Origin: Alphaproteobacteria bacterium
Lineage (GTDB): Bacteria; Pseudomonadota; Alphaproteobacteria; Bin95
Assembly: GCA_022822125.1 (NCBI GenBank)
Contig: JAJECF010000181.1
Location: 1-14,676 of the forward strand
DNA: 14,676 nucleotides
Direction of reading: 5' to 3'
Part shown: positions 7,336 to 13,447 of the stretch, piece by piece
Layout of the letters: the number at the start of each line of letters is the position of its first letter
Numbering within the stretch: position 1 is the first letter of the stretch
Program-made: the position numbers and the translations under genes
Notes under the pieces: model-generated
Database searches by the model: none
The model's input: only the letters and a program-made list of their open reading frames with translations
Told to the model about the DNA's origin: nothing

Positions 7336-7504
7336 AGAGGCGGGGACGCCGGACGGCGTTTGCCAATGAGTTTCAACCCGGTGCCGCTGGTATGAGAGCC
7401 GCGGAAGCCGCCCGGGACGCCGGCATCGCCGACCTCGAAGCCAAAAGGCGAAGGGCCAGGCTCATGCGCAGGTAAGCGCCGGCGCTGCCCGCATCGCCGC
7501 TCGT

Positions 7505-8368
7505 CTATGCCGCTTCCACGCGCTCCCGGCCGGCGATGGTGGTGCGGTGCATGATGCGGCGGTGGGCGGGGTTGTAGGGCGTGACCCGGTGGGTCGTGCA
7601 GCGATTGTCCCAGAGCAGCACATCGTGCCGCCGCCAGCGATGGCGGTAGATGAAGCGCTCATCGTCGATGAACGCCTCCAGCCGGTCGATCAGCGCCGCC
7701 GCGCTTTCCGCGTCCATGCCTTCCACGGCGTCGTTGTAGATCGGGCTGACATAGAGCGAGGCCTCTCCTGTCTCCGGGTGGCGGCGGACCAGTGGCTGCC
7801 ACACAGGCGGCATGCGCGCGCGTTCCTCGTCGGTCAGCGGCTTGAGCGGCTTGAGCCGGTGCAGGTTCTCGAAATCGTGCCGCGCGCGGCGGCCCTCGAC
7901 CTCGCGGCGGAGCTCCTCCGGCAGCGCGCGCAGCACGGCGGCCATGTTCGCGAACATTGTTTCGCCGCCTTCCTCCGTCACCTCGACGCCGTGCAGCAGC
8001 GAGCCGACCGAAGGCCTCTCGCGATAGCTGCTGTCCGTATGCCAGCGCCGGGCCAGCGATATCTGGTGCTGGACGGGATCGTCCGGCGCCATCAGCTTGC
8101 CGTCCTCATCGACATTGGAGACGCGGAAGATCTCCGGCAGGCGCTTCGAGCGGATGATGTCCTGGTGGAACACCTCGAGCGCGCCAAAGCGCCGCCCGAA
8201 GGCGAGCAGCGCCTCGTCCGAAACCGGCTGGTCCGGGAATACCAGCACCTTGTGGCGCATCCAGGCGGCGTGGACGTCCTCGAACAGGCTGTCGGTCAGC
8301 GGCCGGCCCATGTCGAAGCCGGTGACTTCCGCGCCGATCTCCGGCGCAAGCGGGCGTATCTCAAGCAT
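7505..8368 (-). CDS. TauD/TfdA-family Fe(II)/2-oxoglutarate dioxygenase
   Basis: This is a 287-aa protein with the double-stranded beta-helix hallmark of the family. The iron triad is His110-x-Asp112 in RRWHTDSSY and His260 in NRCTTHRV. Arg271 (with Arg275 nearby) in RRIMHRTTIAG is placed, as in TauD, to bind the 2-oxoglutarate carboxylate. The N-terminus IRPLAPEIGAEVTGFDM and the HKVLVFPDQ segment are also typical. The enzyme would hydroxylate an organic substrate such as a sulfonate, aryloxyalkanoate or carnitine-type compound, producing succinate and CO2; which one cannot be told. The start ATG at 8368 lies inside the end of the cupin gene (8-nt overlap), so it is the third gene of an acyl-CoA dehydrogenase - cupin - TauD operon. 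Confidence 0.93.
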   Translation of the reverse strand: MLEIRPLAPEIGAEVTGFDMGRPLTDSLFEDVHAAWMRHKVLVFPDQPVSDEALLAFGRRFGALEVFHQDIIRSKRLPEIFRVSNVDEDGKLMAPDDPVQHQISLARRWHTDSSYRERPSVGSLLHGVEVTEEGGETMFANMAAVLRALPEELRREVEGRRARHDFENLHRLKPLKPLTDEERARMPPVWQPLVRRHPETGEASLYVSPIYNDAVEGMDAESAAALIDRLEAFIDDERFIYRHRWRRHDVLLWDNRCTTHRVTPYNPAHRRIMHRTTIAGRERVEAA

Positions 8369-9302
8369 CGGTGAACTCGAACCCCATGGCGCGTGCGTGG
8401 TAGAAAATACCGCCGTCCTGCACGATCAGGAACATGGCGCGTTGCGGTCCCTCATTATGGTGCGAATGCGAGGAGACCGGCGGGGTGATCGTCGTCGCCC
8501 AGGGCGCCCAGTCCTTGCGCCGTCCGTCCACGACCGAATAGCAGCCCTCGCCCTCGACGATGAGGCTGACGGCGACCGAATTGTGCCGGTGCGGGCGCTG
8601 GCTCTGGCCGGGCTCCAGCGCGTTCATGGCGCAGGTGAGCGTCGGCAGCGCATTGCGCGTCGCCTCCTGGCGCTCGGCGGAAAAGATGAGCGCGGAGCCC
8701 GGAATTTCCTCGGTCCGCCCGGTCTGCATCAGCAGGTCCACCTGCTCCGCGATCTCGGCGGCGGGGTAATGCACCGGGTCGGTCGGCGCCATGCCCGGCG
8801 CCGGGGCGCGGGCATGGTCGAAGGCAAGCTGCGGCTCATTGGTGACGAGCCAGAGCACAGCGTCCTCTTCGGCCGCCCAGGGATGCGCCTCGCCCCCCGG
8901 CAGCAGCAGCAGGTCGCCCGCCGCCCAATTCAGCATCTCCCCGGCGCTCGCCACGCTGCCGCGGCCGCGGATCGCATAGGCGAGCACGCCGGTCGCGTTG
9001 AAGTCCGCGGTAAGCGTCTCGCCCGCGCGGATACGCGCATAGCGGGCCAGCACGAGCGGCGAGGTGGCAGGGAAGGCGCAGGCCAGTTCCGCCGAGATAT
9101 CGCAGGCGGTGAAGCCCGTGGGCGCGTCCGGATCGAGCGCGCGCGCCGGCTCCTCCGTGAACACCGCGTCCGGCACGGGCGGCAGCTTCATGTCGAAGGC
9201 GTTGGCGGTGTTGAAATAACGGGCGCGAGCTTCGGCCGGGCTCGCCGGGTCGGCCGGTATCCGGCGGCCGAGTTCGGCGATGGAGCGGGCGCTGTCGGGC
9301 AT
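8361..9302 (-). CDS. Bicupin, gentisate 1,2-dioxygenase-like
   Basis: This is a 313-aa cytosolic protein with two cupin domains (about 85-160 and 225-305). The second has a complete metal-site pattern: PHRHNSVAVSLIVEGEGCYSV (His238, His240), then PPVSSHSHHNEG (His279/281/282), which strongly resembles the Fe(II) cupin of gentisate/salicylate 1,2-dioxygenases. The first cupin (RIRAGETLTADFNA ... GGEAHPWA) lacks the H-x-H pair. Ring-cleaving dioxygenase activity on a hydroxylated aromatic acid is plausible, but the substrate is not established. The start ATG 9302 has GGAGG 9 nt upstream. It follows the acyl-CoA dehydrogenase stop by 26 nt and overlaps the TauD start. Confidence 0.82.
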   Translation of the reverse strand: MPDSARSIAELGRRIPADPASPAEARARYFNTANAFDMKLPPVPDAVFTEEPARALDPDAPTGFTACDISAELACAFPATSPLVLARYARIRAGETLTADFNATGVLAYAIRGRGSVASAGEMLNWAAGDLLLLPGGEAHPWAAEEDAVLWLVTNEPQLAFDHARAPAPGMAPTDPVHYPAAEIAEQVDLLMQTGRTEEIPGSALIFSAERQEATRNALPTLTCAMNALEPGQSQRPHRHNSVAVSLIVEGEGCYSVVDGRRKDWAPWATTITPPVSSHSHHNEGPQRAMFLIVQDGGIFYHARAMGFEFTDA

Positions 9303-9328
9303 CGTGCGGAGCCTCCTTCTCCCTGGGC

Positions 9329-10495
9329 TTATCCGTGCGCGCGCAGCATACGGCGCGCGATGACCATGCGGTGGACCTCGCTCGGGCCTTCATAGACGCG
9401 CATGAGCCGCACTTTCTGCCCCATCAGTTGCAGCGGCAGCTCCCGGGTGACGCCCATCGCGCCGAAGGCCTGCTGGGCGCGGTCCACGATCTCGGTCGCC
9501 ATTTCGGTGGCATAGACCTTTATCATCGAGGCCTCGGTGCGCACGTCCTCGCCCCGGTCCTGCTTCACGGCTGCGTCCATCACCATCAGCGAGCAGGCAT
9601 GGACCTTGGTGGCGCCGTCGGCGATCCACCACTGGATCGCCTGCCGATCGGCGAGCCGCTCGCCGAAGGTCACGCGCTGGCTCGCATGTTCGCAGAGCAT
9701 CTTGAGCGCGCGCCGCGCCATGCCCACGCACCAGGCGCCCATCTGCAGCCGGCGCACGGTCAGGCGAAGCTGCATCGGACCGAACCCGTTGCCGACCTGC
9801 CCCAGCACCTGGCGCTCATGCACGCGGCAATTCTCGAACACGACCTCATAGGTGCGCGCGCCGCCCAGCATGGGGATTTCGCGCTCGACGATGAAGCCGG
9901 GCGTGTCCTTCTCGACGATGAAGGCGGTGATGCCGCCGCGCGCCCGCTTCTCCGGGTCGGTCAGCGCCATGACGATGGTGAAATCGGCGTAGGGCACGCG
10001 GCTGATCCAGATCTTGCGCCCGTCTATGACCCAGTGGTCGCCGTCCTTGACCGCGCGGGTGGTCATGCCGGCCGGGTCGCCGCCCGCGCCCGGCTCGGAG
10101 ATCGCGATGGCGGACTGCGCCTCGCCGCTCGCATAGGGCTCCATATAGAGCCGCTTCTGGCGCTCGTCGGCGACCGCGAGCAGCATGTGGAGATTGGGCG
10201 AGTCGGGCGGGAAGACGAAGGGCGTGATTGTGCGGCCGAGCTCCTCATTGACGCCGACCAGCGCCACCGCCGGCAGGTTCATGCCGCCCGCCTCCTCCGG
10301 CGCGTCGAGCGCCCAGAGGCCGAGCTCCCGGCACTTGTCCAGCAGCGGCGCCAGCTCCTCGTCGGTCAGCCGGATTTCCCCGCCCGCCGCCTCGCGCGCC
10401 ATCACGGCCTTCTCCAGCGGCATCAGCTCGTTGTCCACGAACTTCGCCACCAGGTCGCGCAGCATCGCATGTTCTTCAATCAGGTCGAACGGCAT
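9329..10495 (-). CDS. Acyl-CoA dehydrogenase
   Basis: This is a 388-aa flavoprotein of the usual family length. AIAISEPGAGGDPAGM carries the FAD/substrate-binding signature. WVIDGRKIWISRV and AFIVEKDTPGF mark the middle beta domain. RVTFGERLADRQAIQWWIAD and the C-terminal RVYEGPSEVHR mark the last helical domain. Glu369 in YEGPSEVHR is positioned as the catalytic base that abstracts the alpha proton. It would oxidise an acyl-CoA to a 2-enoyl-CoA with electrons going to ETF; the chain or ring type is unknown. I chose ATG 10495 because AGGAGG sits 9 nt upstream and the homology starts there, although the frame is open further upstream to 10591. It is the first gene of a minus-strand operon with the bicupin and TauD genes. 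Confidence 0.93.
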   Translation of the reverse strand: MPFDLIEEHAMLRDLVAKFVDNELMPLEKAVMAREAAGGEIRLTDEELAPLLDKCRELGLWALDAPEEAGGMNLPAVALVGVNEELGRTITPFVFPPDSPNLHMLLAVADERQKRLYMEPYASGEAQSAIAISEPGAGGDPAGMTTRAVKDGDHWVIDGRKIWISRVPYADFTIVMALTDPEKRARGGITAFIVEKDTPGFIVEREIPMLGGARTYEVVFENCRVHERQVLGQVGNGFGPMQLRLTVRRLQMGAWCVGMARRALKMLCEHASQRVTFGERLADRQAIQWWIADGATKVHACSLMVMDAAVKQDRGEDVRTEASMIKVYATEMATEIVDRAQQAFGAMGVTRELPLQLMGQKVRLMRVYEGPSEVHRMVIARRMLRAHG

Positions 10496-10622
10496 CGTCC
10501 CAAGCCTCCTCGCTGGCGGGGAGCGTAGCGGCTTCCCGTCGCCGCGCAAACCGGGCGTATGGACGGACCCGCGAACATACACAGGATTCACGAGTGACTA
10601 TCGAACGGCGCGGTGTCATATT

Positions 10623-10678
10623 CCGGATTGGACGGACGATAATTCCGAATTGGACGATAAACTGTGCCGAATTGGACG
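10623..10678 (+). repeat. Three 12-bp direct repeats at 22-bp period upstream of the ATPase gene
   Basis: CCGGATTGGACG (10623-10634), CCGAATTGGACG (10645-10656) and CCGAATTGGACG (10667-10678) recur exactly every 22 bp, about two DNA helix turns, all in one orientation. GGACGATAA also occurs twice between them. The array is the most AT-rich part of the gap and reaches the apparent start of the ATPase gene. The placement suggests binding sites for an autoregulator; this is inferred from position and spacing only. Confidence 0.6.
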
Positions 10679-11923
10679 CCTGCCGCCGAAACCTTCGTGG
10701 CGCGACACGCCGAGGCGCCCGTTCGCCTGGCGCTCACCGACACCCGCATCGTCGCCATCGTGGGGCCGCGCCAGTCCGGCAAGACGACGCTTGCCCGGCG
10801 GATCGCCGATGACGAGGGCCGGGCCTTCGTCTCTCTGGACGATGCCCAATCCAGACGGTTCGCTCAAGACGATCCCACCGGCTTCGTCCGGGGACTGCGA
10901 AGCGCAGTGATCGATGAAATCCAGCGCGCTCCGAATCTGATCCTGGCGCTCAAGAAAGAAGTCGACGAGCGTCCCTACCCCGGACGCTATTTGATCACGG
11001 GTTCGGTCGATTTATTCAGGAGCGCAATTTCTCCGGATTCCCTGGCCGGGCGCGTAGAGACCGTCGAGCTCCTGCCGTTCTCACAGGCCGAGATCGCCGG
11101 CGCCACTCCGCCGCATTTCCTCGACCGGGCCTTTGCCGGCGAGTTTCCGGCTATCGAGGAGACAGGGCCGACGGCCGATCTGATCGAACGGGTCATTGCC
11201 GGCGGCTATCCGGTGGCACTCGGCCGCGCTGCCGCGGCCCGGCGGCGTTCCTGGCTGCGCGGCTATGCGCAGTCGCTGGCCGAACGCGATGTCCCGGATA
11301 TCGCGCCTGTCGGGAAGCGGGACGAAATGGTCCGTCTGATCGACCATGCGGCTGTCTCAGCAGGCCAGTTGCTCAATATGTCTAGCCTTGGCGCGCGCCT
11401 CGGTGTCGATGGCAAGACCGTGGATCGATGGCTGGTGCTGCTGGAGCACATGTTCCTGATCCGCCGTGTTCTTGCCTGGCACAGCAGCCGGCTGAAGCGG
11501 CTGGTGAGGACGCCAAAGCTCCAGTTTCTGGATTCAGGCCTGCTTGCGGCGCTGCTACGGACGGAAGCTGCGGACATCGCCCGGGACCGCCAGAAGCTGG
11601 GAATGCTTCTTGAGAGTTTCGTGCATGGGGAGATCGCCAAGGCCGCCGCTCTCTCGGACGAAATGACGACTGTCACCCACTATCGCGACAAGGACGGCGT
11701 GGAGGTCGATCTGGTTCTGGAGCGTTCGCCGGGCGCCACAGTAGGAATCGAGGTCAAGGCGAGAGCAACCGTGCATCCCCGGGATTTCAGGGGATTGCGG
11801 CGCCTGAAGGAGACCGTGGGCGACAGGTTCGCCTGCGGGATCGTCCTGCATGACGGCGAGCGCATTCAGCGAACGGGCCCCGGGCTATTTGCGATGCCCA
11901 TCAGGATGCTCTGGGAAGCCTGA
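10664..11923 (+). CDS. AAA ATPase with C-terminal DUF4143 domain
   Basis: The protein is about 419 aa. The N-terminal ATPase has Walker A GPRQSGKT (34-41), Walker B AVIDEIQRAP (81-90) and the ITGS sensor-like motif followed by LAGRVETVELLPFSQAEI, the standard ATP-binding/DUF4143 layout. The C-terminal part has HYRDKDGVEVDLVLE and GIEVKA, with Asp349, Glu363 and Lys365. This pattern resembles the PD-(D/E)xK nuclease-like fold reported for DUF4143. The biochemical role of these ATPases is not settled; they occur sporadically and in many copies in some genomes. The apparent GTG start at 10664 overlaps the third upstream repeat and has no clear ribosome site, so the true start may lie downstream (GTG at V12). 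It is a single gene, divergent from the acyl-CoA dehydrogenase operon and convergent with the CmcJ/NvfI gene. Its codon use looks slightly less GC-biased than its neighbours, hinting at transfer. Confidence 0.88.
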   Translation: MPNWTPAAETFVARHAEAPVRLALTDTRIVAIVGPRQSGKTTLARRIADDEGRAFVSLDDAQSRRFAQDDPTGFVRGLRSAVIDEIQRAPNLILALKKEVDERPYPGRYLITGSVDLFRSAISPDSLAGRVETVELLPFSQAEIAGATPPHFLDRAFAGEFPAIEETGPTADLIERVIAGGYPVALGRAAAARRRSWLRGYAQSLAERDVPDIAPVGKRDEMVRLIDHAAVSAGQLLNMSSLGARLGVDGKTVDRWLVLLEHMFLIRRVLAWHSSRLKRLVRTPKLQFLDSGLLAALLRTEAADIARDRQKLGMLLESFVHGEIAKAAALSDEMTTVTHYRDKDGVEVDLVLERSPGATVGIEVKARATVHPRDFRGLRRLKETVGDRFACGIVLHDGERIQRTGPGLFAMPIRMLWEA

Positions 11924-11979
11924 GCAAAGCGCGGTCCGGTTTCAGCCTCCATCCGGCCCGCCAGCCAGCTGCCCCGCCG

Positions 11980-12978
11980 TCACCCGTAGAGCACGGCGCA
12001 GCGGACTTCGATGCTCCAGCGGTCGGGGGCGTCGGGCGGGGTTGCGGGGTCCTCGAAGGCGCTGTGGAAGCTGAAGGTGCAGGGCCCGTCCGCGCCCTCG
12101 GCGTCGGCCCTGGCGCCTTCGGAGCGCGCCAGTTCGCCCGCCGAGTCCCATTGCTTGATGAGCAGCGCTTCCTCGCGGGTCATGGCGGACCAGTAAACCC
12201 AGCGGTGGCGCGGGTCGTGCTTGGCGAAATAGTTCTCGCCGACCCGGTCCCCGTAATGGATTTCAAAGACGACCAGCTCCTCCGGGCGCACACTGGCGGC
12301 GTCGCAAAGCGCGAGCGGCCGGGTGGCCACCGGCTCGCGGGCGATGTTGCGCCAGACATTGACGATCGCGAACCGCCCATCCGCTATCGCCGCTTCCACC
12401 GCGTCCGCGTCCAGCAGCGTCGCGCCCTCGGGCAGCGCCGTGCGGTAGGTGTCGTTCAGGGTAGGCGGGCGGGCGAGATCGCGCAGGCGCTGCGGCGCGC
12501 TGGTCAGCGTGTAGTCGCCATGCACCAGATGGGCCGGCCCCTGCACCTGCTGGCCGCCGGCGATGCGCTGCTGGCCGGACTTGCCGGTGGCGGAGCGGAC
12601 ATTGTGGTCGAAGGCCGCGACGGTCGCCGCCTCCATCGCCGCTCGCACGATCCCGGCGCATTCCGGGTAGTAGCCCCGCACGACCGCCTCATGGTCGAGG
12701 AAGTCGAGCTCCGGGTCCGCCATCGGCCGCCGGACCAGTTCGAACCCGTTGGCGGCGAGCGTCGGCTGCCCGGAGGGCCCGAGCGCGCGCGCATCGAGAA
12801 TCGCCATCTCGCGCTCTTCCAGATCGACGCCCAGGCGGCCGCTGTCGCTGCCGTCGCGGTCGCGCCGGGTCAGCACCCTGCCGTTCCGGTAAAGCGACGA
12901 GGCCGCAGAAGGCTGCATGTAGTGGAACACGCCGAGGCGGGCGTTCTCCCGGGCCGGTTCCCTCGCTGATTCGGTCAT
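11980..12978 (-). CDS. CmcJ/NvfI-family (AsaB-like) oxidoreductase
   Basis: This is a 332-aa protein with the family's diagnostic segments. They are FAIVNVWRNI followed by RPLALCDAASVRPEELV, then HDPRHRWVYWSAMTREEALLIKQWDS, and the C-terminal FHSAFEDPATPPDAPDRWSIEVRCAVLY. CmcJ (cephamycin 7-methoxylation), AsaB and gibberellin-desaturase-like proteins share this fold, and several are Fe(II)/2-oxoglutarate oxygenases. The His in FHSAF and the Arg in SIEVR are the likely iron and 2OG ligands. The substrate is unknown, and no biosynthetic partners are adjacent. The start is taken at ATG 12978 (MTESAREPAREN). ATG 13023 would add 15 residues, and neither has a good ribosome site. It is transcribed alone from the divergent gap shared with the integrases. 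Confidence 0.82.
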   Translation of the reverse strand: MTESAREPARENARLGVFHYMQPSAASSLYRNGRVLTRRDRDGSDSGRLGVDLEEREMAILDARALGPSGQPTLAANGFELVRRPMADPELDFLDHEAVVRGYYPECAGIVRAAMEAATVAAFDHNVRSATGKSGQQRIAGGQQVQGPAHLVHGDYTLTSAPQRLRDLARPPTLNDTYRTALPEGATLLDADAVEAAIADGRFAIVNVWRNIAREPVATRPLALCDAASVRPEELVVFEIHYGDRVGENYFAKHDPRHRWVYWSAMTREEALLIKQWDSAGELARSEGARADAEGADGPCTFSFHSAFEDPATPPDAPDRWSIEVRCAVLYG

Positions 12979-13110
12979 GCCGGTTTTCCGCTTGCTGATT
13001 TCCTTCCCGGGGGCATGCTGCAAACCCGCCTGCCCGCCGATACATAACCCCTATCCGGCGGAAATCCTATTGTCGCGCGGACCGCCGGCTCGACGGCCCG
13101 GCAAAAGCCA

Positions 13111-13162
13111 GGAGTCAATTTGTTCTGATTTATCGGAAATAATTCTTGTAAAACTTGACTCC
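13111..13162. repeat. Inverted repeat with AT-rich centre
   Basis: GGAGTCAA (13111-13118) is mirrored by TTGACTCC (13155-13162). The adjoining TTT and AAA extend the match past a one-base bulge. The roughly 36-nt centre is strikingly AT-rich for this window. It could be an operator, an element end or a recombinase site. TTGACT at 13155 could also be a -35 hexamer, but no good -10 follows. Confidence 0.5.
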
Positions 13163-13271
13163 CGGGAAACTGCGCCAAGATGGGATGGGGGAAGGAGGCG
13201 GCGCCCCGGAGCCTCGCGAAGCCGAATGACGGCTCACAGGCCAGGGCGACCAGCAGGAGGAGAACGGCCTT

Positions 13272-13319
13272 ATGCCTGAAACGACGACAGAATATGTGCC
13301 ACCGGCATGCGGATCATGA
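13272..13319 (+). CDS. Possible 15-residue peptide (short open frame with strong ribosome site)
   Basis: ATG at 13272 opens a frame encoding MPETTTEYVPPACGS and ends at TGA 13317-13319. AGGAGGAG (13255-13262) sits 9-11 nt upstream, one of the best ribosome sites in the window and with no other gene to serve. It could be a leader peptide for the integrase transcript or a genuine micro-gene. I do not recognise the sequence; the length is too short for coding statistics. Confidence 0.3.
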   Translation: MPETTTEYVPPACGS

Positions 13320-13380
13320 CACAACATGGCGCACCTTCGGTGCTAACTGACTGATATGATTATGGAATTTCCCCGTTTCC

Positions 13381-13430
13381 GGTGCAACCGGGCGCGTGAT
13401 CGAACCCGGTCCTGCACTCAGGTGCAACCG
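13381..13430. repeat. Direct and inverted repeats just upstream of the integrase start
   Basis: GGTGCAACCG occurs exactly at 13381-13390 and 13421-13430, a 40-bp period. Between them GTGCA-ACCGGG (13382-13392) pairs with CCCGGT-cc-TGCAC (13405-13417) to form an imperfect hairpin. Such repeats next to an integrase gene can be arm or excisionase sites or an autoregulatory operator; this is inference from position. Confidence 0.5.
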
Positions 13431-13447
13431 ATCGGGGAACCGCAATC

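Larger units (their letters stand above)
7167..7396. repeat. Possible MITE-like element with 13-bp terminal inverted repeats
   Basis: CTCATACCAGCGG at 7167-7179 is perfectly repeated in inverse orientation as CCGCTGGTATGAG at 7384-7396. The 230-bp interval contains the palindromic units C and D and no gene. A diverged third copy of the end sequence (ATACCAACGG, 7144-7153) lies just outside, 26 bp to the left. No obvious target-site duplication is visible. It could be a non-autonomous element or a composite of older intergenic repeats. Confidence 0.45.
7005..7504. other. Non-coding gap with repeats between convergent genes
   Basis: This 500-nt stretch lies between the EamA transporter stop and the TauD stop. 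I see no convincing gene; the short open frame at 7156-7395 is made almost entirely of repeats. It holds ATACCA-type repeats at 7144 and 7170, the opposed palindromic units C and D, and a 13-bp inverted repeat enclosing both. 7397-7504 shows nothing I recognise. The stem-loops could act as a two-way terminator for the convergent operons. Confidence 0.7.
12979..13447. other. Divergent intergenic region upstream of tandem integrases
   Basis: This gap of about 470 nt separates the CmcJ/NvfI-type gene (minus) from the integrases (plus). From left to right it contains an AT-rich inverted repeat (13111-13162), a purine-rich stretch, a possible 15-codon peptide with an AGGAGG site (13272-13319), and repeats around 13381-13430 just before the integrase GTG start. 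No tRNA gene is visible that could be an integration target. Promoters for both directions should lie here, but none is clear enough to place. Confidence 0.7.

Noticed and set aside
7156..7395. 79-codon plus-strand frame in the intergenic repeat region
   Set aside because: It is built from the palindromic repeats and has no ribosome site or domain.
10623..10678. CRISPR array
   Set aside because: Only three 12-bp repeats with 10-bp spacers that are themselves similar; no cas genes.
3654..12978. Natural-product biosynthetic cluster
   Set aside because: Oxygenases, an aminotransferase and an exporter are present, but no core synthase, peptide precursor or tailoring set links them.
13272..13319. 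PQQ or mycofactocin precursor peptide
   Set aside because: The peptide lacks the conserved residues and context of PqqA or MftA, and no maturation genes are nearby.
13381..13430. tRNA gene as integration target, because of a TTCGA-like segment (GATCGAACCCGG)
   Set aside because: No acceptor stem, anticodon arm or CCA end can be drawn around it.
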